Source: Burkholderia gladioli
GTDB taxonomy: Bacteria > Pseudomonadota > Gammaproteobacteria > Burkholderiales > Burkholderiaceae
Reading direction: 5' to 3'
Assembly (NCBI RefSeq): GCF_000959725.1
Contig: NZ_CP009322.1
Coordinates: 2,294,001-2,358,000, forward strand
DNA length: 64,000 nucleotides
Shown one piece after another: positions 52,865 through 60,701 of the stretch. Under the pieces are notes generated by a model, which did no database searches, was not told where the DNA came from, and worked only from the letters and a program-made list of their open reading frames with translations. Numbering within the stretch: position 1 is the stretch's first letter; every line of letters begins with the position of its first letter. The position numbers were made by a program, and so were the translations under genes.

Positions 52865-53760
52865 GCCCCGCCACGCTGTCCCCGGCGCCCGCCGCACGCG
52901 GCGCCGACGCGCCGATCGAAGCCGCGCGTCACGCGGACCTCACGCGCCGCGCCGATGTCGAGCGCCACGCCGATGCGCCGCGCGGCGACGATGCCTCGAT
53001 CGTCGCCGGCGCGCGCATCGACATCCGCCATGCCAGCCACTGGTTCGATACCCCGAAGGGGCCGCTGCACGTGCTCGACGACGTGTCGCTGTCGGTCGCG
53101 CCGGGCGAGTTCGTCGCCCTGCTCGGGCCCAGCGGCTGCGGCAAGTCCACCCTGCTGCGGCTGGTGGCCGGCCTCGAGCCGGCCACGCGCGGCTCGATCC
53201 GGCAGGACGGCAAACCGATCGAGCGGCCCGATCCGTCGCGCATCGTGGTGTTCCAGGACCCGACGCTGTATCCGTGGCGGCGCGTGCGCGCCAACGTGGC
53301 GCTCGGGCTCGATGCGCGCGGCCTGGCCCGGCGCGAGCGGCACCGCGTCGACGAGGAACTGGCGCGCGTCGGCCTGAGCGAGTTCGCCGACGCGTTTCCG
53401 CACCAGCTCTCGGGCGGCATGGCACAGCGCGTGGCGCTGGCGCGCGCGCTGGTCAACGATCCGCAATTGCTGGTGCTCGACGAGCCGCTCGGCAAGCTCG
53501 ATTCGCTCACGCGCCTGACCATGCAGAGCGAGCTGGTCGCGCTGTGGCGGCGCGCGCGCTTCTCGGCCCTGCTGGTCACGCACGACGTGGAGGAAGCGCT
53601 GTTCCTCGCGCAACGGGTGGTCGTGTTCGGGCCGCGCCCGGCGCGGATCCTCGCCGAGCTCGAGGTCGACCTGCCCTATCCGCGCCATCGCGGCGACCCG
53701 CGCCTGGCGGAGCTGCGCCGCACCGCGCTCGCCCATCTCGGCCTCGATGCGAGCTGGTAG
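52858..53760 (+). CDS. ABC transporter ATP-binding protein (SsuB-like)
   Basis: 300 residues. Walker A G-P-S-G-C-G-K-S-T, Q-loop V-V-F-Q-D-P, signature L-S-G-G-M-A-Q-R, Walker B L-L-V-L-D-E-P and H-loop V-T-H-D-V-E-E-A. The N-terminal 45 residues are Arg/Ala-rich and not family-like, although the ATG overlapping the permease stop is strongly supported by position. Y-P-W-R-R is typical of nitrate/sulfonate/taurine importers. Confidence 0.92.
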   Translation: MVSPATLSPAPAARGADAPIEAARHADLTRRADVERHADAPRGDDASIVAGARIDIRHASHWFDTPKGPLHVLDDVSLSVAPGEFVALLGPSGCGKSTLLRLVAGLEPATRGSIRQDGKPIERPDPSRIVVFQDPTLYPWRRVRANVALGLDARGLARRERHRVDEELARVGLSEFADAFPHQLSGGMAQRVALARALVNDPQLLVLDEPLGKLDSLTRLTMQSELVALWRRARFSALLVTHDVEEALFLAQRVVVFGPRPARILAELEVDLPYPRHRGDPRLAELRRTALAHLGLDASW

Positions 53761-53796
53761 CGCACACGGCGAGCGGGTCCGCGAGCTGTCGTTGCG

Positions 53797-54987
53797 ATGA
53801 GCCTGGCGGCACCCGAGGCCTGGCTCAATCCGCTGCTCGCCACGCTGCACGAGGCCCAGGTCCTGCTTGGCGCGCTGGCCGACCGGCTCGGGCTGGCCGG
53901 CAGCAGCCACGGCCAGCCGGCCTGGCCCTGGGCGCGACGCGTGGCGACCGAGACGCTGGCGATCGACCGCGGCCTGGCGCGCCGGCTCGGCCTGGCCTTG
54001 ATCGCCAGCAGCGCCGCGCTGATTCTCGCGCTGGCGGCCCTGCTCGCGCGCCGCGCGCGGCTGCCGCTGGCGGCGCTCGCGCTGGCCTGCGCCTGGCTCG
54101 CGCCCTGGCCGCCGACGGCGCTGTGGCTGACCGCCGCCACGCCCACCAGCTTCCAGCGCTCGCCGCTGCCGTTCTCGATCGACACGCTCGCGCAGGGCGC
54201 TTCGTTGTACGCGCAACATTGCCTGGCCTGCCATGGCGCGAGCGGGCGCGGCGACGGCCCGCGCGCCGATTCGCTGCCGGTCTGGCCGCCCACCCTGGCC
54301 GGCCCGCTGCTGGCGCGGCGGCTCGACGGCGAACTGTTCCAGCATGTCGCGAGCGGCATGCGCGATCGCCAGGGCGCCGTGACGATGCCGGCCTTCGGCG
54401 CCAGCCTCGACGATCGCGAGATCTGGGCCACCCTGGCCTACCTGCGCGTGCTGTCGGCGGCGGGCGGCGGCGCCAGCGGCGAGGGCTGGCCGGTGCCGCT
54501 CGCGCTGCCCGCGCTCGAGGTGCGCTGCGCCGACGGCGCGCCGCTGCCGCTCGCGCAATGGCGCAGCGGCCAGCGCGTGCGCCTGGTCGCGCTCGACGAT
54601 GCCGCGCCGCCGCCCTTCGAGGACGCGCGCTGGCAGACCCTGCTGCTCACCCGCGACGGCCAGCCGCCCGCGCCGCCGCGCGACGGCGCGCATGGCCCGC
54701 GCGCGAGCTGCACGGCCATCGCGCCGGGCGCCTGGCGGATCTTCGCGACGATCGCGAACCGCGCCCCCGATGCCTTCGCCGGCACCGAGCTGATCGCCGA
54801 TCGCGGCGGCTGGCTGCGCGCGGTGGCCGCGCCCGGCACGCGCTGGTCCGACGCGAACCTGATGTGCGGCGCGACCAGCACGACGGCCGCGCGAGAAAGC
54901 CGGACCTCGGCCGGCGGCATCGACACGCTGCTGGCGCGGATCGACGCCGAGCCGGTGGCCGACATCGAGGGCGGTTACACGCACTGA
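53797..54987 (+). CDS. Membrane-anchored c-type cytochrome in ABC cluster
   Basis: 396 residues. Two membrane helices at about 64-82 and 88-108, then one haem c site C-L-A-C-H (Cys142, Cys145, His146), with S-G-R-G-D-G-P-R after it and a candidate Met ligand in V-T-M-P-A-F-G near residue 196, followed by D-R-E-I-W-A-T-L-A-Y-L-R, as in class I cytochromes. The C-terminal 170 residues are unassigned, with Cys in V-R-C-A-D, S-C-T-A and M-C-G-A. Placed 36 bases after the ATPase gene. A cytochrome here suggests electron transfer coupled to the cluster's oxidation, an arrangement I do not know from sulfonate systems. Confidence 0.78.
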   Translation: MSLAAPEAWLNPLLATLHEAQVLLGALADRLGLAGSSHGQPAWPWARRVATETLAIDRGLARRLGLALIASSAALILALAALLARRARLPLAALALACAWLAPWPPTALWLTAATPTSFQRSPLPFSIDTLAQGASLYAQHCLACHGASGRGDGPRADSLPVWPPTLAGPLLARRLDGELFQHVASGMRDRQGAVTMPAFGASLDDREIWATLAYLRVLSAAGGGASGEGWPVPLALPALEVRCADGAPLPLAQWRSGQRVRLVALDDAAPPPFEDARWQTLLLTRDGQPPAPPRDGAHGPRASCTAIAPGAWRIFATIANRAPDAFAGTELIADRGGWLRAVAAPGTRWSDANLMCGATSTTAARESRTSAGGIDTLLARIDAEPVADIEGGYTH

Positions 54988-55070
54988 GCGCACTGAGCCT
55001 CCGGCGCAGCCCCGAACCCCGTCACGCCGGCACGAATACTCCCCTCCCATCCCCAAGGACCCATCACGCC

Positions 55071-56051
55071 ATGAACCCGCCCCGCTCCACCAGCCGACGA
55101 CGCTTCCTGCAATCGGGCGCCGCCGGTACCGGCCTCGCCCTGCTGCCCGCGCTCGGCGCGACGGCCTTCGCGCAATCCGGCCCGCGCCCGGTGCTGAAGG
55201 CCGGCGACCAGAAAGGCGGCCTGCGCGCGCTGCTGGAGGCCGCCAATGCCCTCGGCGGCCTGCCCTACGATATCCAGTGGACCGAATTTCCGGCCGCGGC
55301 GCCGCTGGCCGAGGCACTCAACGCGGCCGCCGTCGATTGCGGCCCGATTGGCGATGCGCCGCTGATCTTCGCGCTGTCCTCGGGCGCGCGCGTCAAGGCG
55401 ATCGCGGCGAACCGCTCGGACGCCTACGGCACCGCCGTGATGGTGCGGCCCGACGCGGCCATGCGCGGCGCCGCCGACCTGAAGGGCAAGCGCGTGGGCA
55501 CCACGCGCGGCTCGATCGGCCACTACGTGACGCTCAAGGCGCTCGACGCGGCGGGGCTGCCGCCCAGCGCGGTGGACTTCCGCTTCCTGCCGCCGGCCGA
55601 CACCATGCTCGCGCTGGCCACCGGCTCGATCGACGCCTGGGCGACCTGGGAGCCCTACACGGCGCTGGCCGAGACCAGCGGGCGCGCGCGCGTGCTGGTC
55701 AACGGGCGCGGCCTGTCCTCGGGGCTCAGCTACATCGCCGCCACCGATACGGCGATCGACGGCAAGCGCGCGGTGCTGCAGGACTTCGTGCGGCGCGTGG
55801 CAGGCGCGCAGCGCTGGTCCTATCGCCACGCCGACGCGTTCTCGGCCACGCTGGCGCGCATCATCGGCATCCCCGAGGCGGCCGCCAGGCTGCAGTTCGA
55901 GCGGCGCGCCACCCAGTGGCTGCCGATCGACGCGCTGCTGGTGGCCGAGCAGCAAGCCACCGCCGACTTCTATCGCAAGGTCGGCATGCTGCGCCAGCCG
56001 CTCGACGTCGGCCCGACCTTCGACCGCGGTTTCCCGCTCGGCTCGGCCTGA
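55071..56051 (+). CDS. ABC transporter substrate-binding protein 2 (SsuA class), Tat signal
   Basis: 326 residues. Tat signal S-R-R-R-F-L-Q-S-G-A with cleavage near A-F-A-Q. Mature part: L-K-A-G-D-Q-K-G-G, G-P-I-G-D-A-P-L-I-F-A, L-K-G-K-R-V-G-T-T-R-G-S and W-A-T-W-E-P, all typical of aliphatic sulfonate-binding SsuA. It has no permease of its own and shares little sequence with binding protein 1; both may feed the same permease. AAGGA site; last gene of the cluster. Confidence 0.87.
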   Translation: MNPPRSTSRRRFLQSGAAGTGLALLPALGATAFAQSGPRPVLKAGDQKGGLRALLEAANALGGLPYDIQWTEFPAAAPLAEALNAAAVDCGPIGDAPLIFALSSGARVKAIAANRSDAYGTAVMVRPDAAMRGAADLKGKRVGTTRGSIGHYVTLKALDAAGLPPSAVDFRFLPPADTMLALATGSIDAWATWEPYTALAETSGRARVLVNGRGLSSGLSYIAATDTAIDGKRAVLQDFVRRVAGAQRWSYRHADAFSATLARIIGIPEAAARLQFERRATQWLPIDALLVAEQQATADFYRKVGMLRQPLDVGPTFDRGFPLGSA

Positions 56052-56290
56052 GCGAGCGTGGCCCGAGCAAGGCATGGTGCTCGGGCGCTCGCCGCCGCGT
56101 GCTGGCGGCCACGCGCGGAGCGTCGACGCCGCGTCAGCGTGCTCGGCGCTTCGGCGGGCGGCGGGCGGCGCGCGACGGTTCGGCGAGCGGCTGCCGGCGA
56201 CGCAAGCGCAACGTCGCCGCGACCGCGCGCCGCCGATCTGGCAAAATCCCGGATTGCCGCCCGCCATCGCGCCCCTGCCGCGCCGCCTCC

Positions 56291-57172
56291 ATGCCGACCC
56301 TCAGCGAACTGTTCGTCTATCCCATCAAATCCTGCGCGGGCATCTCGCTCACGCACGCGACCCTGCTCGAAAGCGGCCTCGAATACGACCGCGCCTGGCT
56401 GATCGTCGAACCCTCGGGCTCGATGATCACGCAGCGCACGCATCCGCGCCTGGCGCTGGTGAAGATCGCGATCGGCGAAACCGAATTGCTGGTCGAGGCG
56501 CCCGGCATGCCGCCGCTGCGCACGCCGCTCGACGCGCGCGCGCTCGGCGACGCGCCGCGCCTGTCGGTGACGGTCTGGAAGGACAGCATGGAGGCGCTGG
56601 ACACGGGCGAGGCCACCGCGCGCTGGTTCAGCGCCTTCCTCGGCCTGACGGTTCGACTGGTGCGCTTCGCGCCCGAGGTGCGCCGCGAGGTGACCCGCAA
56701 GTGGACCGGCGAGCTCAGCACCCACACGCAATTCGCCGACGGCTTCCCGGTGATGGTGATCGGCCAGGCCTCGCTGGACGACCTGAACGCGCGGCTCGGC
56801 CAGCGCGGCGTGCCTGCCGTGCCGATGAACCGGTTCCGGCCCAACCTGGTGATCAGCGGGCTCGATGCCTATGAAGAGGATTACGTCGAGCATCTCGACA
56901 TCGAGGCCGCGAGCGGCCCGATCCGGCTGCGGCTGGTCAAGCTCTGCACGCGCTGCCCGGTGCCCGACGTCGACCAGGCGCTCGGCGGCCCGAACCCGCA
57001 GCATCCGCACGAACCGCTCGACACCATGAGCGGCTATCGCGCCAGCGAGCGCTTCGACGGCCAGTTGACCTTCGGCAAGCATGGCGTGCTGGTGGTGGCC
57101 GACAGCGGCGCCGGCCCGCGCGTGCTGGAAGTGGGCCAGCCGCTCGAGGCGGAAATCGGCTTCGACGCCTGA
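56291..57172 (+). CDS. MOSC domain protein (YcbX/mARC-like)
   Basis: 293 residues. MOSC N-terminal beta-barrel (L-F-V-Y-P-I-K-S-C-A-G-I-S) followed by the MOSC core, with R-F-R-P-N-L-V-I and K-L-C-T-R-C-P-V-P-D-V-D. The Cys in the latter motif is the molybdenum ligand in related enzymes. Such proteins reduce N-hydroxylated bases or move molybdenum cofactor. No haem or ferredoxin domain is fused (E. coli YcbX has one), so a partner is needed. Stand-alone gene. Confidence 0.87.
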   Translation: MPTLSELFVYPIKSCAGISLTHATLLESGLEYDRAWLIVEPSGSMITQRTHPRLALVKIAIGETELLVEAPGMPPLRTPLDARALGDAPRLSVTVWKDSMEALDTGEATARWFSAFLGLTVRLVRFAPEVRREVTRKWTGELSTHTQFADGFPVMVIGQASLDDLNARLGQRGVPAVPMNRFRPNLVISGLDAYEEDYVEHLDIEAASGPIRLRLVKLCTRCPVPDVDQALGGPNPQHPHEPLDTMSGYRASERFDGQLTFGKHGVLVVADSGAGPRVLEVGQPLEAEIGFDA

Positions 57173-57198
57173 GCCCGGCGCGGCGGCGATCGCGGGAC

Positions 57199-57225
57199 GG
57201 TTGCGGGACGGTTGCGCCCGCAACC
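57199..57225. terminator. Hairpin between convergent MOSC and sensor kinase genes
   Basis: GGTTGCGGG / CCCGCAACC, 9-bp stem; the loop itself repeats part of the arm (GGTTGCG). Confidence 0.45.
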
Positions 57226-57240
57226 ACCTCGCCGATCCGG

Positions 57241-58668
57241 CTAGGCGGCGCCCGTGCCCGGCTCCGCCCGCTCCGGCAGGGCCGCCGGCGCGAGCGGCAG
57301 CCGCACCGTCACCACCAGCCCGCCGCCCGGCGCATCGCCCAGCGCGATCTCGCCCTCGTGCACGCGCACGATCTCCCGCACGATCGACAAGCCCAGCCCC
57401 GAACCCTCCACCGATTCCGTCGCCGAGCTGCGATAGAAGCGCTCGAACACGGCCTCGCGCTCCTGGCTGGCGATGCCGGGGCCGTCGTCGATCACGTCGA
57501 GCCGAGCCTGCCCGCCCTCCCGGCCGATCCGCACCGTGATCACCGCGCCGTCGCCGGCGTAGCGGATCGCGTTGTCGACCAGGTTGCCGATCAGGTCGGC
57601 CAGCAGATCGGCGCGCGCGACCACCTCGACGTCGGCCTCGTGCTCGAAGCCCAGGTCGATGCCGTGGGCGCGCGCCACCGGCGACCAGTCGAGCGTGCTG
57701 CTGCGCGCGAGCCGGTGCAGCGCCACGCGGCGGCGCTCCAGCGCGGCGCCGCCGTCCGATTCGAGCCGCGACAGCGACAGCAACTGCTGCACCAGCTTCG
57801 CGGCCTGCCGCACCGCCAGCCCGGCGCGCCGCAGATGGCCGCTCGCGCGCGGTGCCTCGGCGGGCCGCTGCGCCAGCTCGACGCCGGCCTGCACGGCGGC
57901 CAGCGGCGTCTTCAACTGATGCGCGGCATCGGCGAAGAAGCGCCGCCGCGCCACCTGCATGCGCTGGATGCGCGCGATGTACTGGTTGATCGACTCGACC
58001 AGCGGCGCGATCTCCCTGGGCAGGCCGTCGGCCGGCAGCGGCGCGGGATCGTCCTCGGCACGCGCGGCCACCGCGGCCGACAGCCGCGACAGCAGCCGCA
58101 GCCCGCGCGACACGCCGAACCAGACGATGCCGAGCGCCAGCACGATCAGCAGCGCCTCCTGCTTGAGCGAGCCTGTCAGGATCTCGCGCGCCAGCGCCTG
58201 GCGTGCCTCGATGGTCTCGCCCACCAGCACGCGCACCAGGCGCGTCTGCGCGGTCGGCACGTCGTGCACCGGCAGGCGCAGCGCGGCCATGCGCAACTGC
58301 TCGCCGCGATAGGGCGCGTCGTAGAACACCGGCTGGAACGGCTCGGCATTCGCCTCGGGCTGCGGCAGGTCCGGATAGCCGGTCACGTTGCGGCCGCCGT
58401 CCTCGCGGATCTGGTAGTAGATCTTGCCGCCGTCGTTGGACTCGAACATCTCCAGCGCCAGGTAGGGCAGGTCGACGATCACCTCGCCCTGGTCCAGGCG
58501 CACGCCCTCGCGGATCGACTTCAGCGAGGAGGCCAGGGTCCGATCGAAGGCGTGGTGCGCGGCGCTCATCGCGCGCTGGTAGGTCAGCCAGGAATCGAGC
58601 GCGAGCAGGCCGAGCAGCGGCGCGAGCAGCCACAGCGCGACCTGCATGCGCAGGTTCAGGCGACGCAT
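57241..58668 (-). CDS. Sensor histidine kinase, TctE-like
   Basis: 475 residues. Helices at about 9-27 and 168-186 flank a 140-residue periplasmic sensor domain. H-box F-F-A-D-A-A-H-Q-L-K-T-P-L (phosphorylated His near 246), N-box N-L-V-D-N-A-I-R-Y-A, G-box D-D-G-P-G-I and G-S-G-L-G-L. The periplasmic domain with Y-Y-Q-I-R-E-D-G-G-R-N matches the 2CSK_N domain of TctE, known to sense tricarboxylates in some bacteria. Start overlaps the response regulator by 13 bases. Confidence 0.88.
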   Translation of the reverse strand: MRRLNLRMQVALWLLAPLLGLLALDSWLTYQRAMSAAHHAFDRTLASSLKSIREGVRLDQGEVIVDLPYLALEMFESNDGGKIYYQIREDGGRNVTGYPDLPQPEANAEPFQPVFYDAPYRGEQLRMAALRLPVHDVPTAQTRLVRVLVGETIEARQALAREILTGSLKQEALLIVLALGIVWFGVSRGLRLLSRLSAAVAARAEDDPAPLPADGLPREIAPLVESINQYIARIQRMQVARRRFFADAAHQLKTPLAAVQAGVELAQRPAEAPRASGHLRRAGLAVRQAAKLVQQLLSLSRLESDGGAALERRRVALHRLARSSTLDWSPVARAHGIDLGFEHEADVEVVARADLLADLIGNLVDNAIRYAGDGAVITVRIGREGGQARLDVIDDGPGIASQEREAVFERFYRSSATESVEGSGLGLSIVREIVRVHEGEIALGDAPGGGLVVTVRLPLAPAALPERAEPGTGAA

Positions 58669-59336
58669 GGGTCCTTCGCTTCCAGCAGGTAGCCGAGCCC
58701 GCGCAGCGTGACGATCGCCACGCCGCGGCCTTCCAGCTTGCGGCGCAGCCGGTAGACGTAGATCTCGATCGCATCGGCGTTGACCGATTCGTCGATGCCG
58801 AAGATCTTCTCCGAGAGCGCCTCCTTGTTGATCGCGCGGCCGTTGCGCAGGATCAGCACCTCCAGCACGGCGCGCTCGCGCGGCGTCAGCGCCAGCGGCT
58901 CGCCGGCCAGGCGAAAGCCGCCGTCGACGCTGTCGAACTCGAGCGGCCCGCAGGCCACGCGGGTCTGCTCGTGGCCGTTGCTGCGGCGGATCAGGGCCCG
59001 CGCGCGCGCCTCCAGCTCGGTCAGCTCGAAGGGCTTGGCGAGATAGTCGTCGGCGCCGAGGTCGAGGCCGCGCACGCGATCCTCGACCGAGCCGTGCGCG
59101 GTCAGGATCAGCACCGGCACCGCGTTGCGGCGCGCGCGCAGGCGCCGCAGCACCTCCAGCCCGTCGAGCTTGGGCAGGCCCAGGTCGAGGATCACCAGCG
59201 CGTAGTCCTGGGTGCGCAGCAGGTGGTCGGCGGCCTCGCCGTCGGCCATGTGATCGACGGCGAAACGCGCGGCCGCCAGCGCGTCGGTGAGCGACTGCGC
59301 CAGGGAGGGATTGTCTTCGACCAGCAGCACGCGCAT
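58656..59336 (-). CDS. Response regulator, TctD/OmpR family
   Basis: 226 residues. Receiver domain with phospho-Asp in I-L-D-L-G-L-P-K-L-D-G near residue 51 and conserved K-P-F; winged-helix effector domain with L-T-P-R-E-R-A-V-L-E and Y-V-Y-R-L-R-R-K-L. Pairs with the overlapping sensor kinase gene. Divergent from the Fe3+-class ABC importer, its likely target. Confidence 0.92.
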   Translation of the reverse strand: MRVLLVEDNPSLAQSLTDALAAARFAVDHMADGEAADHLLRTQDYALVILDLGLPKLDGLEVLRRLRARRNAVPVLILTAHGSVEDRVRGLDLGADDYLAKPFELTELEARARALIRRSNGHEQTRVACGPLEFDSVDGGFRLAGEPLALTPRERAVLEVLILRNGRAINKEALSEKIFGIDESVNADAIEIYVYRLRRKLEGRGVAIVTLRGLGYLLEAKDPCVA

Positions 59337-59358
59337 CGCGACCTCGGGAAATCCATGA

Positions 59359-59387
59359 CGAAACGGACGCTATTGTGGCCCGAAACG
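59359..59387. promoter_or_regulatory. Direct repeat CGAAACG in the two-component/ABC gap
   Basis: CGAAACG at 59359-59365 and 59381-59387, 22 bases (two helix turns) apart; a spacing OmpR-family regulators favour. Located in the 136-base gap between the response regulator and binding-protein starts. Confidence 0.4.
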
Positions 59388-59472
59388 AAAGCAGACTGAA
59401 AGTGCCCGCCGCTTACGATCCGCGTCACACAAACGAACACAATCCCGCCCGGGGTTTCATCTGGAGGAAGAC

Positions 59473-60573
59473 ATGCAGCACGCAAAGACAGGCCGCGCGG
59501 CCGTTCTGGCCACCGCCGCCCTGCTCGCCGCCGGCGTCGTGGAAGCGCAGGTGCCGGCCGGTTATCCGGGTAACTACCAGGGCGTGATCGACGCCGCGAA
59601 GCAGGAAGGCCGGCTGATCGTCTACTCGACCACCGACACCAGCCTGGTGCGCCCGCTGATCAAGGACTTCGAGAGCCTGTACGGCGTCAAGGTCGAGTAC
59701 AACGACATGAACAGCACCGAGCTGTACAACCGCTACATCAGCGAGAACGCGGCGAAGAGCACCAGCGCCGACGTGCTGTGGAGCTCGGCGATGGACCTGC
59801 AGATCAAGCTCGTCAACGACGGCCTGATGGCCAGCTACGATTCGCCCGAGACCAGCCACATCCCCGGCTGGGCGCAGTACCAGAAGCAGGCCTACGGCAC
59901 CACCTTCGAGCCGCTGGCGATCGTCTACAACAAGCGCCTGATCGCCGACAACGAGGTGCCGAAGACGCGCGCCGAGCTGATCAAGCTGCTGCAGTCGCAG
60001 CCCGAGCGCTTCAAGGGCAAGGTCACCACCTACGACATCGAGAAGTCGGGCGTCGGCTTCAACTACCTGACCCAGGACGCGCACGTCAACGAGACCGTCA
60101 CCTGGGAGCTGGTGCGCGCGATCGGCGCGACCGGGCCGAAGCTGCAGTCGAGCACCGGCGCGATGATGGAGCGGATCTCCTCGGGCGAGAACCTGATCGG
60201 CTACAACATCATCGGCTCGTATGCCTATGCCAAGGCGAAGAAGGACAAGTCGATCGGCTACGTGTTCCCGCGCGACTACACCCAGGTGGTGAGCCGCCTG
60301 GCCACCATCTCGAAGCAGGCCAAGAACCCCAACGCGGCGAAGCTGTGGGTCGACTACCTGCTCTCGCAGCGCGGCCAGACGCTGATCGCGAACCAGGCCA
60401 ACCTCTACTCGATCCGCGGCGACGTGCAGGGCGAGACCTCGATGACGGCGCTCACCAAGTCGCTCGGCGATTCGCTCAAGCCGATCCAGATCGGCGCGGG
60501 CCTGCTGGTCTATCTCGACCAGTCCAAGCGCCTGGCCTTCCTCAAGCAATGGCAGCAGGCCATCAAGCGCTAG
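59473..60573 (+). CDS. ABC transporter substrate-binding protein (Fe3+/iron class)
   Basis: 366 residues. Signal peptide residues 1-25 ending V-V-E-A-Q. Mature: A-K-Q-E-G-R-L-I-V-Y-S-T-T-D, D-V-L-W-S-S-A-M-D, L-A-I-V-Y-N and the paired-tyrosine segment G-Y-N-I-I-G-S-Y-A-Y of family 6 binding proteins (AfuA/PgtC-like). Cargo could be ferric iron, phosphoglycerate, citrate or another small anion. GGAGGAA 5 bases before the ATG implies high translation. Permease follows after two hairpins. Confidence 0.85.
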   Translation: MQHAKTGRAAVLATAALLAAGVVEAQVPAGYPGNYQGVIDAAKQEGRLIVYSTTDTSLVRPLIKDFESLYGVKVEYNDMNSTELYNRYISENAAKSTSADVLWSSAMDLQIKLVNDGLMASYDSPETSHIPGWAQYQKQAYGTTFEPLAIVYNKRLIADNEVPKTRAELIKLLQSQPERFKGKVTTYDIEKSGVGFNYLTQDAHVNETVTWELVRAIGATGPKLQSSTGAMMERISSGENLIGYNIIGSYAYAKAKKDKSIGYVFPRDYTQVVSRLATISKQAKNPNAAKLWVDYLLSQRGQTLIANQANLYSIRGDVQGETSMTALTKSLGDSLKPIQIGAGLLVYLDQSKRLAFLKQWQQAIKR

Positions 60574-60588
60574 ACGGCCGGCGCTGAA

Positions 60589-60607
60589 CGCGGGGCATCG
60601 CCCCGCG
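60589..60607 (+). terminator. First hairpin between binding protein and permease
   Basis: CGCGGGGC-ATC-GCCCCGCG, 8-bp stem, 16 bases after the binding-protein stop. No T-run. Confidence 0.55.
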
Positions 60608-60622
60608 GCGGCGCCCTCGCCT

Positions 60623-60649
60623 GCCCGCGCCCCGTGCGGGGGCGCGGGC
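60623..60649 (+). terminator. Second hairpin between binding protein and permease
   Basis: GCCCGCGCCCC-GTGCG-GGGGCGCGGGC, 11-bp stem, 15 bases after the first. Together they would protect the binding-protein mRNA 3' end and reduce read-through. Confidence 0.55.
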
Positions 60650-60701
60650 GCTCCCCACCCACTTCATACGATGCGGCCCGCGCGGCCGCAGGGGCGAACT
60701 C

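Noticed and set aside
53274..55070. Single long frame joining the cytochrome region to binding protein 2
   Set aside because: The first 600 residues are an out-of-frame reading of the ATPase and cytochrome genes; the binding protein has its own ribosome site and Tat signal.
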